From NCBI GenBank assembly GCA_019347875.1, contig JAHWKN010000005.1:1-39825 (forward strand): DNA of 39,825 nt, written 5' to 3'. The notes under the pieces were generated by a model. That model had not been told where the DNA came from, searched no databases, and was given only the letters and a program-made list of their open reading frames with translations. Positions 7,806 to 16,804 of this stretch are shown here, in pieces. Made by a program: the position numbers and the translations under genes. This DNA comes from Candidatus Parcubacteria bacterium. Lineage in GTDB: Bacteria > Patescibacteriota > Saccharimonadia > UBA4664 > JAHWKN01. Every line of letters begins with the position of its first letter. The first letter of the stretch is position 1.

Positions 7806-10661
7806 AACCTCGAAGTCCAGCCGGCTGGTGCGATCCAGCTCGTTGCCGGCGGCGTCCACCGCTCTGATGTACCAGTCGTACCTGCCGGGCAGCACCACTC
7901 TGTGGGTTAAGCTGGTGCCGGTGGTGTCGGAGCCGGTCTTAGTGTACGGGGCCGCCCCGCTGCGCAGCCACAGCTGATAGCGGTTGGCGCCCGGCAACCC
8001 GCTCCAAGTAAAGGTGATGTCGACCGGTTTTTGATTGTAGGTGGTGCCGTCACCGGGTGATAGCCCCCTAAAAGAGCCACCGTCGTCAAGACTGGTGACG
8101 TTGATGGTTTGGACGTCTTCGGCGCTGTAGAGGCCGGTGTCGATGACGGTAGCCTTCAGCGTGTGAGCGCCCAGCGTGGTAACGGTGTGGTCAAACTGAT
8201 AGGTTTCGCTGCCGTTTAGCGGCTTGGTGCTGATGATCTGGTCATCGAGCCTGATCTCGAGCTTATTGGCGGTGAACGTTCCGGAGCTCACCACCGCTTT
8301 AATGCGGTAGCGGCCGCCGCCGAGCGGGTCGGCGCTCAAGTCAACACGCGGTTTCTGGTCACTGCAGCTGTGCTTGTCGTCGCTGGCCGTTGGCAAAGTG
8401 CCGCCTGCTCCATAGCCCATCCGCCTGGCCAGAGCCTGTACCGGCGGCTCCCAGCGGCTATAAGCCGGGTCGGTCGGGGGAATCTCGGCGTGCATCTCCG
8501 AGGAGTAGGCGGTCTCGATGGCCAACGGCGGGGTACACTCTGTCGCCAGCTTGCCGGACACCTTGTCTATCTTGGCGCTGCGGGAGGTGGTAATGGCGGC
8601 CGGCTTGTAGTGACTGGCAAAGATGTCGGTGCGGGTGCGGCGTGCCCCGGGACCGGCCAACTTGCCGGTGTTGGCATCAAGCGTGACCGATTTAATGCCT
8701 TGCGGCCGCTTAAACTCCTCGTTGCGGGTGCCGGCCAGGCTCTTGGCCATAAACTCCCGCCAAATCGGGGCGGAAATGGCGCTGGCGGCCCTGGTCATGG
8801 ACTTGTTGTCGTTGTTGCCGGCCCACACTCCCGCTACCAGTGAAGGGGTGTAGCCGACGGTCCAGGCGTCGCGGTAGTTTTCGGTGGTACCGGTCTTGAC
8901 GGCCGCTTTGCGCCCCCCCGGCAAAGTCAGGGCGTTACCGAAGATGAAGGCGCGGGCGCCGTTGTCACTTAAGACGTCGGATATCAGGTAGGCTACCTGC
9001 TGGCTTAGCACCCTGTCCGGGTTTTTGTCGGGCTTGGCCTCTTGAATCACTTTGCCTTTGGGGTCGGTGACCTTTAGGATGGCGGTGGGTTCATGGTGAA
9101 AGCCGCCGTTAGCGAAGCTTTGGTAGGCGCTGACCATGTCGACCAGCTTGACCTCGCCGGAGCCCAGCACCAGGCTGAGGCCGTACTTACTGGGGCGGTC
9201 CTTGAGGGTGGTGATGCCCATACGGTGAGCGGTTCTGAGGGTGTCGGAGATGCCCGCCAGGTATAGGGTTTTAACGGAGGTGATGTTGAGCGAGCCGGCT
9301 AAGGCCGTACGCATGCTTTGCACGCCGTAGGTCTGATCGGTGTAGTTTTCGGGTTTGTAGCCGCCGCCGAAATCGGTCGGTACGTCGTACAGGGTGGTGC
9401 CGGGGCCGTAGTTTTTACTAAAAGCGGTGGCGTAGGCAAACGGCTTAAAGCTTGATCCGGGTTGGCGTTTGCTGGTGGCCACGTTAACCGCGCCAAACTT
9501 GGGATCGTCAAACTTATAGCTGCCGACCATGCTGTAGATCTGGCCGGTCTTGGGGTCGGCCGAAACCATGGCGGCGTTACTGCCGCCGTTAGCCCGGATG
9601 CCTTTCATGCCGTTAGCGACGGCGGTTTCGGACGTTTGCTGCTTGTCCAGATCAAGCGTCGTGATGACCTTTAACCCCCCCTCGGTGACGTACTTGTTGC
9701 CGTACTTGGCCTCCAGCAGCTCCTGGGCGTAAAGCACGAAGTGGGGGGCGGTGATGTTGGCGTAGAGGTTCTGGACCGGCCGGATCTTGGCCAGCGTATC
9801 GATCTTTTTGGCGGCCTCGGCCTCTTCCTTGGTAATGTAGCCCTGCTCGGCCATAAGATCTAAGATTAGCCGTTGGCGCTTGACCAGGTCGTCGGTGTTT
9901 TGCCCGTAGGGCGAGTAGTAGGTGGGGGCGCGGGGGACGGCCGCCAGCAGCGCCGCCTCATCCAGCGTCAGATCCTGGGGATTTTCTTTATCAAAGTAGG
10001 TTTTGGCGGCGGCCTTGATGCCGTAAGAGTTGGTGCCGTAGGGGATCTCGTTTAAGTACAGCCGTAAGATGTCGTTTTTCGAGTAAAGCGCCTCGATTTC
10101 GATCGACAAGATCAGCTCCTTGATCTTGCGCGAGAAGGTGCGCTCGCTGGTGAGCAGGGCGTTTTTAACGTACTGCTGGGTGATGGTGGAGCCGCCCTGA
10201 ATGCCGGTTTCGGGCCGGAACAGGTTGACGAAGGCGGCCCGTACGATACCGACCGAGCTAAAGGCGCCGTGCTTGTAGAAGTCTTTGTCTTCAACGGCGA
10301 TGGTGGCGTGCTTGATGTTGTCGGGCATCTGGTTAAACTCGATGACGCTGCGGTTTTTGTCGCCGAACACTTCGTAGAGAATCTTTTTCTCGTCCCGGTC
10401 GTAAAACTTGGTGGTCTGGGCGCCGACCCGGGCGTTCACCTTACCGGGGGAGGGCAGATCCTTGGCAAACCATAAAAACACCAAAAAGATCAGCAAAAAA
10501 CCGGTACCGGCGATCTTGCCGACCCGCCTTAAGCCCTCGCGGTTGAGCCAGTAATCCTTAAACTGGCTGGGCCGGAAGCTGTTTAAAAAGCGGCTGGCCT
10601 TGCCCTGCCATCCGGCCGCCGCGGGTCCGGCTGTGCGTCTGATTCTACGGCTTCGTTTCAT
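7800..10661 (-). CDS. Bifunctional class A penicillin-binding protein (transglycosylase/transpeptidase)
   Basis: This enzyme polymerises and cross-links peptidoglycan outside the membrane. The 953-aa product has a basic cytoplasmic N-terminus, one membrane anchor (about 49-66) and a GT51 transglycosylase domain with catalytic E124 in VEDKDF, QGGSTITQQ at 155-163 and a second conserved Glu in LNEIPYG (E205). The transpeptidase domain has the three motifs S403-x-x-K406, S457-L-N459 and K589-T-G591. The C-terminal 200 or so residues form two beta-sandwich-like units; the last looks like fibronectin type III (TFTWSGLPGANRYQLW), often a wall-binding module. A divergent M23-type gene next to it suggests a cell-wall locus. 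The family is closest to PBP1A; the exact paralogue is not certain. Confidence 0.93.
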   Translation of the reverse strand: MKRSRRIRRTAGPAAAGWQGKASRFLNSFRPSQFKDYWLNREGLRRVGKIAGTGFLLIFLVFLWFAKDLPSPGKVNARVGAQTTKFYDRDEKKILYEVFGDKNRSVIEFNQMPDNIKHATIAVEDKDFYKHGAFSSVGIVRAAFVNLFRPETGIQGGSTITQQYVKNALLTSERTFSRKIKELILSIEIEALYSKNDILRLYLNEIPYGTNSYGIKAAAKTYFDKENPQDLTLDEAALLAAVPRAPTYYSPYGQNTDDLVKRQRLILDLMAEQGYITKEEAEAAKKIDTLAKIRPVQNLYANITAPHFVLYAQELLEAKYGNKYVTEGGLKVITTLDLDKQQTSETAVANGMKGIRANGGSNAAMVSADPKTGQIYSMVGSYKFDDPKFGAVNVATSKRQPGSSFKPFAYATAFSKNYGPGTTLYDVPTDFGGGYKPENYTDQTYGVQSMRTALAGSLNITSVKTLYLAGISDTLRTAHRMGITTLKDRPSKYGLSLVLGSGEVKLVDMVSAYQSFANGGFHHEPTAILKVTDPKGKVIQEAKPDKNPDRVLSQQVAYLISDVLSDNGARAFIFGNALTLPGGRKAAVKTGTTENYRDAWTVGYTPSLVAGVWAGNNDNKSMTRAASAISAPIWREFMAKSLAGTRNEEFKRPQGIKSVTLDANTGKLAGPGARRTRTDIFASHYKPAAITTSRSAKIDKVSGKLATECTPPLAIETAYSSEMHAEIPPTDPAYSRWEPPVQALARRMGYGAGGTLPTASDDKHSCSDQKPRVDLSADPLGGGRYRIKAVVSSGTFTANKLEIRLDDQIISTKPLNGSETYQFDHTVTTLGAHTLKATVIDTGLYSAEDVQTINVTSLDDGGSFRGLSPGDGTTYNQKPVDITFTWSGLPGANRYQLWLRSGAAPYTKTGSDTTGTSLTHRVVLPGRYDWYIRAVDAAGNELDRTSRLDFEVK

Positions 10662-10687
10662 AGCTTTAGCATTATTCCTTGCCGTTT

Positions 10688-10716
10688 ATTATAGCGGTTT
10701 GCGTCAACCGCGTCGA
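10688..10716 (-). promoter_or_regulatory. PBP promoter (minus strand)
   Basis: Read on the minus strand, TCGACG (10716-10711) and a perfect TATAAT (10693-10688) are 17 bases apart. The transcript would start about 20 bases before the PBP ATG at 10661. Confidence 0.55.
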
Positions 10717-10761
10717 GCAGCTGCGCAGTCTGTTGGTGTCATGCCGAGAAAGAGGGCGGTT

Positions 10762-10770
10762 TGCTATACT
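10762..10770 (+). promoter_or_regulatory. Promoter of the M23-type gene, extended -10
   Basis: TG-C-TATACT is an extended -10 element. No good -35 is seen. It lies 25 bases upstream of the chosen GTG start and supports that start over an in-frame TTG at 10679, which lies before the promoter. Confidence 0.5.
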
Positions 10771-10795
10771 GACCTATGATAAACAAGCATTTCCG

Positions 10796-11548
10796 GTGAA
10801 CTTTAAGCCGCCGCCAAGTTCTATCTTGAAGCTGCCTTTTGCAAGGCAAAACTATGACCTGACTGAGGGTTGGGTGTATTCTGCGGAAGAGACCTCTATT
10901 CACGGCATGATAAAACATCAAGCGGTTGACTTTGGCTTACCCATCGGCACGCCCGTTCTGGCGGCCACTGCAGGCTGGGCCGTAGCAAGTTACCAAGGTC
11001 TTTTTGCTTACAACCGTTCTTCGGCTAACCCTATAAAACGCTTATACAAAAACCAGCCTCTAATTACCGGTATGGGTCTTTTTGTGCAAATTTATCACCC
11101 CGAGAGTGCAACTTTCTCCCAGTATGGTCACCTCTCAAGGATTGTGCCTCGGATACCATTTAATCCACCCGCTGAGGAAAAGGGGGAGTGGTCTCCAAGC
11201 GGCTTTAGGTTGCCAGTAGCTGAATATGAGCAGAAAGGGTGCTGGGTGAATCAGGGGGACGAGATCGGTGAGGTTGGAGTAACGGGACTAACCCTTGGCC
11301 GTCCCGACTATCCCGATTGCCTGACGGTTGTGAGACGTGAATCGTGGGACGAGCCGCATCTGCACCTGTACGTTTTCAAGAGAACCCAAGATCAGGCGAG
11401 TTCCCAAAAGTTTGATCCTTATAACATCTACAGCGATTACCGCAGCTATCCCGATTCGGCTAAATCGTCCGACTTGTGGAGGCAGCGGCAATCGAACTCG
11501 CTTTGGAGTTTAAATACCGAAGGTATGCCCCGGTTTGCCAATGAATAG
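10796..11548 (+). CDS. M23-type (LytM-like) metallopeptidase domain protein
   Basis: The 250-aa product carries the M23 zinc-site signatures: HQAVDFGLPIGTPV (H41 and D45), then YGHLS and a final PHLHLYV. M23 enzymes cut peptidoglycan cross-bridges or serve as inactive activators. Here the spacing between motifs is unusually long, with large insertions between YGHLS and HLHLY. No signal peptide is visible from the GTG 10796 start, which is odd for a wall enzyme. The start is uncertain: no Shine-Dalgarno is present, and GTG was chosen because it is the first start after the promoter. Divergent from the PBP gene. Confidence 0.7.
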   Translation: MNFKPPPSSILKLPFARQNYDLTEGWVYSAEETSIHGMIKHQAVDFGLPIGTPVLAATAGWAVASYQGLFAYNRSSANPIKRLYKNQPLITGMGLFVQIYHPESATFSQYGHLSRIVPRIPFNPPAEEKGEWSPSGFRLPVAEYEQKGCWVNQGDEIGEVGVTGLTLGRPDYPDCLTVVRRESWDEPHLHLYVFKRTQDQASSQKFDPYNIYSDYRSYPDSAKSSDLWRQRQSNSLWSLNTEGMPRFANE

Positions 11549-11578
11549 GCGACACTCCTGTCCGGATACCGCTATGGT
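11549..11578 (+). promoter_or_regulatory. tyrS promoter, near-leaderless
   Basis: GCGACA (11549-11554) and TATGGT (11573-11578) are 18 bases apart. An overlapping alternative -10, TATATT (11578-11583), ends six bases before ATG 11590. Either gives a leader of 0-5 nt, and no Shine-Dalgarno is present. Confidence 0.45.
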
Positions 11579-11589
11579 ATATTTGAGCC

Positions 11590-12759
11590 ATGGATGAGCT
11601 ATTAACGCGCGGGGTTGAGGAAATCATTCCGCGCGATGAGTTACAAGCCGCCCTCAAGTCTAGGCGCAAGCTGCGGTTGAAGCTGGGCGTTGACCCCTCC
11701 AGTCCCGACATCCATTTGGGCCATGCCGTGGTGCTGCGGCAGCTGAAGGGTTTTCAGGATCTGGGGCACACCGTCATCTTTTTAATCGGCGATGCTACCG
11801 CCCGCATCGGTGATCCTTCCGGCCGCAATAAAACCCGGCCGGTGCTGACGCCCGAGCAGATCAACCACAACGCCCAGACCTACCTGGACCAGGTGGGCAA
11901 GATTCTGGATGTCAAAAAATGCGAGATCCGCCGCAACAGCGAGTGGCTGGACGAGCTGGGGTTTGTCAAGCTGGTGCACCTGGCCGGGCAGTTCACGGTG
12001 GCGCAGCTGGTTGAGCGCGAGGACTTTAAGCACCGGCTGGAGCAGGGCTTAGACCTGTCGCTGCACGAGCTGCTGTACCCGGTGATGCAGGCTTACGACT
12101 CGGTGGTGCTGGAGGCCGACGTGGAGTTTGGCGGCAGCGACCAGCGTTTTAACATGTTGGCCGGGCGCGCCCTGCAGAAAAAGCTGGCGCAGCCGCCGCA
12201 GCAGGTGTTTATGAGTAAGCTTTTGGTCGGTCCCGACGGCGCCGCCAAGATGAGTAAAAGCTTGGGAAACTACATCGCCCTGACTGACCGGCCGGCCGAT
12301 ATGTACGGCAAGGTCATGAGCATTCCCGATGAGCTGATCGCGGTTTACTACGAGCTGTGTACCGACATTAAGCAGGGGGTCATCGACGAGTTGGTTAAGA
12401 CGCTGGCGGGCGGGGCCAACCCGCGTGACGCCAAAGCCTCACTGGCCCGCGAGATCGTGCGGATTTACCACGGTGAGGCGGCGGCGCTGGCGGCCGAAGA
12501 GGCGTTTAACAAGCAGTTCCGCGACAAGCAGCGCCCGGCGGTGATCGATCAGTTCCTGGTGACGGGCGACGACAAGACGGTGGTTGACATATTACTGAAA
12601 GCGGGTTTAGCTGCCAGTAAAACCGAGGCCCGGCGGCTGATCGCCCAGGGCGGGGTCAGGGTGAACGATCAGGTCTTGGAGCCCGAAGACAACCCCTGGC
12701 TGGAAAACGACGACGTTGTTCAGGTGGGCAAGCGCCGCTACATCCAAGTCAAGCTCTGA
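11590..12759 (+). CDS. tyrS: Tyrosyl-tRNA synthetase
   Basis: A class I aminoacyl-tRNA synthetase that charges tRNA-Tyr. The 389-aa product has the HIGH-class motif as HLGH (42-45), the KMSKS loop intact at 220-224, and a C-terminal S4-like RNA-binding domain (about 325-389, ASKTEARRLIAQGGV). The HLGH/KMSKS pairing and length fit the TyrRS subgroup seen for example in Thermus more than the E. coli TyrS group. Its stop codon overlaps the recG ATG by one base (TGATG), so translation of the two is probably coupled. Confidence 0.93.
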   Translation: MDELLTRGVEEIIPRDELQAALKSRRKLRLKLGVDPSSPDIHLGHAVVLRQLKGFQDLGHTVIFLIGDATARIGDPSGRNKTRPVLTPEQINHNAQTYLDQVGKILDVKKCEIRRNSEWLDELGFVKLVHLAGQFTVAQLVEREDFKHRLEQGLDLSLHELLYPVMQAYDSVVLEADVEFGGSDQRFNMLAGRALQKKLAQPPQQVFMSKLLVGPDGAAKMSKSLGNYIALTDRPADMYGKVMSIPDELIAVYYELCTDIKQGVIDELVKTLAGGANPRDAKASLAREIVRIYHGEAAALAAEEAFNKQFRDKQRPAVIDQFLVTGDDKTVVDILLKAGLAASKTEARRLIAQGGVRVNDQVLEPEDNPWLENDDVVQVGKRRYIQVKL

Positions 12760-14807
12760 TGCTGAATCTGGAGCAACCGGTTTCCCGCCTGAAGGGCGTG
12801 GGGGCGGAGGTGGAGCGCAAGCTGGGGCGGCTGGGGATCGAGACGGTTGGCGACCTGATCGGCCATTATCCCCGGCGTTACGACGACTTTTCCAAAATCA
12901 CTCCCATCCGCGCGATGAAGCCGGGGCTGGTGACGGTTAAAGGTAAGATTCTAACGGTTGGCAGCCGACGCAGCGTCAGGCGGAAGCTGACCATTACCGA
13001 GGCCATCATCAGCGACGGTACCGGTACCGTCAAGGCGGTTTGGTTTAACCAGGCCTACCTTAAAACCAGTTTGCCGGTTGGTGAGGAGGTACTGGTAAGC
13101 GGCCGGCTGGAGTTTAAAAACAGCGATCTGGCCATTCAGGGGCCGGTGGTGGAGCCGGCCGGGGGTCAGACCAAAGACACCGGCCGGATCGTGCCGGTCT
13201 ATCCCGAGACGGAGGGGTTGAGCTCTCGTCAGCTGCGGGGGCTGGTTTTGCCTCTTATGCCATTTCTGGACGAGCTGCCGGAAACGCTGCCGTCTGCCGT
13301 GACCGCCGCCACCGGACTGATACCGCGCGCCGCCGCCCTTAAAGAGATCCATTTTCCGACCTCCCTGAGCCGGCTGGAGCGGGCTCGCCGCCGCATCGCT
13401 TTTGAGGAGCTGTTTTTGCTCATTCTGGCCAGCTTAATCATTAAGCGCGAGATCAAGACCGAAACCGCCCCGGTGATCGAGTTTAAGGCCGAGCTGGCTC
13501 GGGCCTTTACCGGACTGCTCGGGTTTGCCTTAACCGACGCCCAGCGCGCGGCGGCCTGGCAGATCCTGCAGGATCTGGCGCGGGAGCAGCCGATGAACCG
13601 GCTGCTGGAGGGGGACGTCGGCAGCGGCAAGACGGTGGTGGCTACGCTCGCGGCCGTTATGGCGATGGGCGCCGGCTACCAGACGGCGCTGATGGTACCG
13701 ACCGAAATTTTGGCGCGGCAGCATGCCGCTAAGATCGAGCCGCTGGTGGCTAAGCTGGGTTACCGCACCGCCCTGATTCTCGGCAAGCAGCCCGCTGCCG
13801 CCAAGCGCCAGGCCCTGGAGGCGGCCGCCGGCGGCCAAGCCGGGCTGATCATTGGCACCCATGCCTTACTAGCGGCCCCGCTGGCGTTTCACCGCCTGGG
13901 GCTGGTGATTATCGACGAGCAGCACCGTTTTGGCGTCGGCCAGCGCCAAACCTTAAAGCAAAAAGCCGGCCGCTTGCCGCACCTTTTAAGCATGACCGCC
14001 ACGCCTATTCCGCGCAGCCTGGCCCTAACCGTTTACGGGGATCTCGACATATCGGTGATCGGCTCGCTGCCACCTGGCCGCCGTCCGGTCGCCACTAAGG
14101 TGGTTAAGCCCAAAGAGCGCGCGGGGGTTTACCAGGAGATCGACGCCCGCATCGCCGAGGGGCGGCAGGCGTTCGTGGTTTGTCCGCTGGTGGAGGAGTC
14201 GGACAATCCGGCAGCCGTCGGGGCCAAAAGCGTCCTGGCCGAGGCCAAACGGCTGGAGCAAACGGTGTTTGGCCACCGCCGGATCGGGGTAATTCACGGC
14301 CAGCTGCCGTCGGCGGACAAGCAGGCGGTGATGGAGCGGTTTGTGGTGGGGCAGATCGACATTTTAGTCGCCACCAGCGTAATAGAGGTGGGTATCGACG
14401 TGCCTAACGCCACCATCATGCTGGTGGAAGGGGCCGACCGCTTCGGGCTGGCCAGCCTGCACCAGCTGCGCGGCCGGATCGGGCGGGGCGGGCACGACTC
14501 TTATTGCTACCTGTTTTATGACAGCTTGGCGCCGGAGGTAGCCAAGCGGTTAGCGGCCCTAGAGCGCACCAGCGACGGGTTTAGGCTGGCCCAGATCGAC
14601 CTGGAGCTGCGCGGGCCGGGCCAGATTTACGGTCTCCAGCAGCACGGGGCGCTGGACCTTCAGATGGCCGACATCAGCGACGCCAAGCTGCTGGCCCAGG
14701 TGCGGACGTGCGCCCAGCAGTTTTTGCGCGACGAAGAAGTTATGCTAAAATACCCTCATCTACTTGAGCGGGTGAACAAGCTCAAGGCGGTTACTTCGCT
14801 GGATTAA
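12759..14807 (+). CDS. recG: ATP-dependent DNA helicase RecG
   Basis: RecG is a monomeric superfamily 2 helicase that reverses stalled forks and migrates branched DNA. The 682 aa contain an N-terminal wedge domain with OB fold (about 1-200), helicase motif I GDVGSGKT at 285-292, motif II DEQH at 386-389, motif III SMTATPIPR, and motif VI QLRGRIGRG near the end. This length is typical. The gene starts inside the tyrS stop codon. Confidence 0.95.
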   Translation: MLNLEQPVSRLKGVGAEVERKLGRLGIETVGDLIGHYPRRYDDFSKITPIRAMKPGLVTVKGKILTVGSRRSVRRKLTITEAIISDGTGTVKAVWFNQAYLKTSLPVGEEVLVSGRLEFKNSDLAIQGPVVEPAGGQTKDTGRIVPVYPETEGLSSRQLRGLVLPLMPFLDELPETLPSAVTAATGLIPRAAALKEIHFPTSLSRLERARRRIAFEELFLLILASLIIKREIKTETAPVIEFKAELARAFTGLLGFALTDAQRAAAWQILQDLAREQPMNRLLEGDVGSGKTVVATLAAVMAMGAGYQTALMVPTEILARQHAAKIEPLVAKLGYRTALILGKQPAAAKRQALEAAAGGQAGLIIGTHALLAAPLAFHRLGLVIIDEQHRFGVGQRQTLKQKAGRLPHLLSMTATPIPRSLALTVYGDLDISVIGSLPPGRRPVATKVVKPKERAGVYQEIDARIAEGRQAFVVCPLVEESDNPAAVGAKSVLAEAKRLEQTVFGHRRIGVIHGQLPSADKQAVMERFVVGQIDILVATSVIEVGIDVPNATIMLVEGADRFGLASLHQLRGRIGRGGHDSYCYLFYDSLAPEVAKRLAALERTSDGFRLAQIDLELRGPGQIYGLQQHGALDLQMADISDAKLLAQVRTCAQQFLRDEEVMLKYPHLLERVNKLKAVTSLD

Positions 14808-14884
14808 ACTAACCATTAAACATCTGACATGCGATAATTGACCTGGATGGTCAAATGTCAAACCGCAAAAGTCAAATGTGAGGA
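14808..14884. repeat. recG-PLC spacer built of degenerate 7-bp units
   Basis: From 14850 the spacer reads in perfect 7-base register GTCAAAT, GTCAAAC, CGCAAAA, GTCAAAT, GTGAGGA. The last unit contains the ribosome-binding site of the next gene. Stepping back by seven gives ATCTGAC (14822) and AATTGAC (14836), so the register may extend through the whole spacer. A small palindrome TTGACC-N5-GGTCAA overlaps 14838-14854, and a TGCGATAAT extended -10 lies at 14830-14838. Confidence 0.55.
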
Positions 14885-14887
14885 AAT

Positions 14888-15655
14888 ATGTACGCCGGAT
14901 TCGTCACGCGTAAACGGGTAGTTAAGCGCCTTGGCATCCACCAAAAGTTCGACAGTGCGGCTTACCGCATGGCCGAGCCTTACTTTAAGCCCGGTTCTTT
15001 CCCGACTCTTAAGCAAGTGCTGGGCTTTGAGGGGGTTAATGGCCCCGACGGCGTCAAGGTCAAGTCGCTGGGGGTTCAGGACCCCAGTCATATGTACGAC
15101 CCCGTCACCGACAAGGGCGTGCTGCCGGAGCTGATCGCCAACCATTACGACCAGCTGGTTAAGTCGCTGCGTAGCGGCGACCAGGTACGGTCGGCTTTCG
15201 AGGCGGCCTGGCTGGCCCACTACGTGGTTGACGGGCTGACGCCGGCCCACCATTACCCGTATGACGAGAAAAAGGCGGAGCTGTTCGGCGCCGGTAGCGA
15301 GCTGGGGCTAATGTACCGTAACTGGCAGTGGATGGGCGGCAAGGGGGTGCTGTCGACGCACCTGAACTTCGAGATGGGGGTGGCGGCCACCCTGCTGCTA
15401 ATGCCGCTGCGGGCCCGGCTGGACCACGCCAAACTGGCCGAGGCGAGGCGCCTGGGGGTGGTCAACTTCTTTAAGCAAGAGGCGCTGGCGGTAGCCCGCC
15501 TTAACCTGTACGAGCGTTTTTATCAGCAGGGCTGGACCGCTGAGCTAGCCCGGGTGGTGCGTTCCCAGATCGCCCCTCACGCTACCCTGGTGGTGGGGCT
15601 GGTTTGGCTGTTGGCCTACCTGGAGTCCGGGGAGCGCGAACTAACCGAGTTTTAA
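14888..15655 (+). CDS. Phospholipase C / S1-P1 nuclease-like all-helical hypothetical protein
   Basis: A 255-aa protein I do not recognise by name. It has a set of His/Asp residues placed like the zinc ligands of the zinc-dependent phospholipase C and S1/P1 nuclease fold: H68 in DPSHMYDP, H86 in NHYDQL, then H111 and D115 in AHYVVDG and H121/H122 in PAHH. The AHYVVDGLTPAHH segment is the strongest clue. No signal peptide is evident, which argues against a secreted phospholipase. A GAGGA site lies six bases before ATG 14888. The gene is followed after ten bases by rsmD. Enzyme activity is inference. Confidence 0.6.
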   Translation: MYAGFVTRKRVVKRLGIHQKFDSAAYRMAEPYFKPGSFPTLKQVLGFEGVNGPDGVKVKSLGVQDPSHMYDPVTDKGVLPELIANHYDQLVKSLRSGDQVRSAFEAAWLAHYVVDGLTPAHHYPYDEKKAELFGAGSELGLMYRNWQWMGGKGVLSTHLNFEMGVAATLLLMPLRARLDHAKLAEARRLGVVNFFKQEALAVARLNLYERFYQQGWTAELARVVRSQIAPHATLVVGLVWLLAYLESGERELTEF

Positions 15656-15665
15656 ATTTGAGCCG

Positions 15666-16226
15666 ATGCGCGTTTTAGCCGGCGAATTAAAGGGCCGCTT
15701 GATCAGGCGGCCGAAAACGGCGGCGGTACGGCCGATGAGCGATAAGTTACGCGCGGCCTTGTTTGACGTGGCCGGGCCGGTCGGCGGCTTGACGGTGCTG
15801 GACGCCTACGCCGGCAGCGGCGCCGTCGGGTTCGAGGGTTTGAGCCGCGGGGCGGGGCTGGTGGTGGCGATCGAGGGTAACGCGGCGGTGGCCAAAACCA
15901 TCCAGAAATCAGCCGCTGATTTAGCGGTGGACTCGCGTTACACGCTAATTAGCCGCCGAATTGAAAGCTGGCTGCAGTCATCACGGCTGGCAGACGCTTC
16001 AAAGTTTGATTTGATCGTGGCCGACCCGCCGTACGATCAGATCAACGTGGTTGTGCTCGACCGGCTGGGGCGGCGGTTGACGGCGGGCGGGCTGATGGTG
16101 GTGTCGCACTCTAGCCGAACCCCCGCGCCCGCGCTACAATCGGTACAGCTTGTGCGGCCGCGTAAGTACGGCGACTCCAGCCTAAGCTTTTACCGGGCGG
16201 ATCCTGAGCAGCTGGAAAAGAGTTGA
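15666..16226 (+). CDS. rsmD: 16S rRNA (guanine966-N2)-methyltransferase RsmD
   Basis: RsmD methylates G966 of 16S rRNA in the small subunit using S-adenosylmethionine. The 186-aa product shows the Rossmann SAM-binding motif LDAYAGSGAVGFE (about 45-57) and the N6/N2-methyltransferase catalytic motif DPPY at 120-123. N-terminal MRVLAGELKGRL and RPMSDKLRAALFD are typical of RsmD. It follows the preceding gene by ten bases. Its stop codon (16224-16226) is directly followed by the first base of tRNA-Leu. Confidence 0.92.
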   Translation: MRVLAGELKGRLIRRPKTAAVRPMSDKLRAALFDVAGPVGGLTVLDAYAGSGAVGFEGLSRGAGLVVAIEGNAAVAKTIQKSAADLAVDSRYTLISRRIESWLQSSRLADASKFDLIVADPPYDQINVVVLDRLGRRLTAGGLMVVSHSSRTPAPALQSVQLVRPRKYGDSSLSFYRADPEQLEKS

Positions 16227-16312
16227 GCGGATGTGGTGGAATGGCAGACACGCCAGCTTTAGGAGCTGGTGGGGGCAACCCCGTGGAGGTTCAAGTCCTC
16301 TCATCCGCACCA
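16227..16312 (+). tRNA. tRNA-Leu(UAG)
   Basis: A complete class II tRNA. The acceptor stem is GCGGATG/CATCCGC, the anticodon stem CCAGC/GCTGG with loop TTTAGGA gives anticodon TAG (16260-16262). A long variable arm (GGGGGCAACCCC) and a T-arm with TTCAAGT follow. The 3' CCA is encoded (16310-16312). It begins on the base after the rsmD stop, so it must be cut from the rsmD transcript or read from a promoter inside rsmD. Confidence 0.97.
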
Positions 16313-16383
16313 TTAATGCATAGTTACAACAGTTCTCCAACTAGCATAACTTCTTTGGACGATTATACAAGAAACTAACAGTA

Positions 16384-16412
16384 TTGACACTTTTCTATCT
16401 GAGAGGTACACT
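16384..16412 (+). promoter_or_regulatory. Strong promoter of an unassigned transcription unit
   Basis: A perfect TTGACA (16384-16389) and TACACT (16407-16412) are separated by exactly 17 bases. The predicted start is near 16,419. This is one of the best promoters in the window, yet no recognisable gene follows. Confidence 0.7.
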
Positions 16413-16573
16413 CAACCTGACACTGAGGCGGAAACTAGAAGGGCGGAGAACTTTCACAAGCGAAACGAAAACGGGTTTTCGTTTCGTCCGGTGTCGTACC
16501 CTTAACCGTACGAGAGAAAGCGGGTAAGCCCGTGAAGTTGCAGTCAGAGCAGTCAGAAGTGAAAGCAGTGGAT

Positions 16574-16804
16574 ATGGGGGACATGACCTCCCACTGCCAC
16601 ACCAGGAGTGTGTACCTGCGCGTCAACGGCCTCGGCTGCGGGGTCTGTGGGTGCCGCTGCGCCCCCACCGGCTTTGCGCCGGGAACTGTCCTGGACGTCT
16701 CGGACAGGGACCGGACCGTTCGCGTGGAGGTGCTTCGGGAGCGGGGGATGATGATCACCGCCCTTCAGCAGTTCACACCGGCTGCTCAACCGGTGTTCGC
16801 GTAA
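16574..16804 (+). CDS. Possible small Cys-rich protein (uncertain)
   Basis: A 76-aa reading frame inside the unassigned unit. The frame stays open from GTG 16532; ATG 16574 and 16583 are alternative starts. Near its start it has a Cys/His cluster (SHCHTRS, then CGVCGCRC), which could bind metal, followed by a beta-rich stretch. There is no clear Shine-Dalgarno. Its TAA overlaps the next ATG (TAATG), a layout typical of coupled genes. I recognise no family. The same DNA folds well as RNA, so this may not be a gene. Confidence 0.25.
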   Translation: MGDMTSHCHTRSVYLRVNGLGCGVCGCRCAPTGFAPGTVLDVSDRDRTVRVEVLRERGMMITALQQFTPAAQPVFA

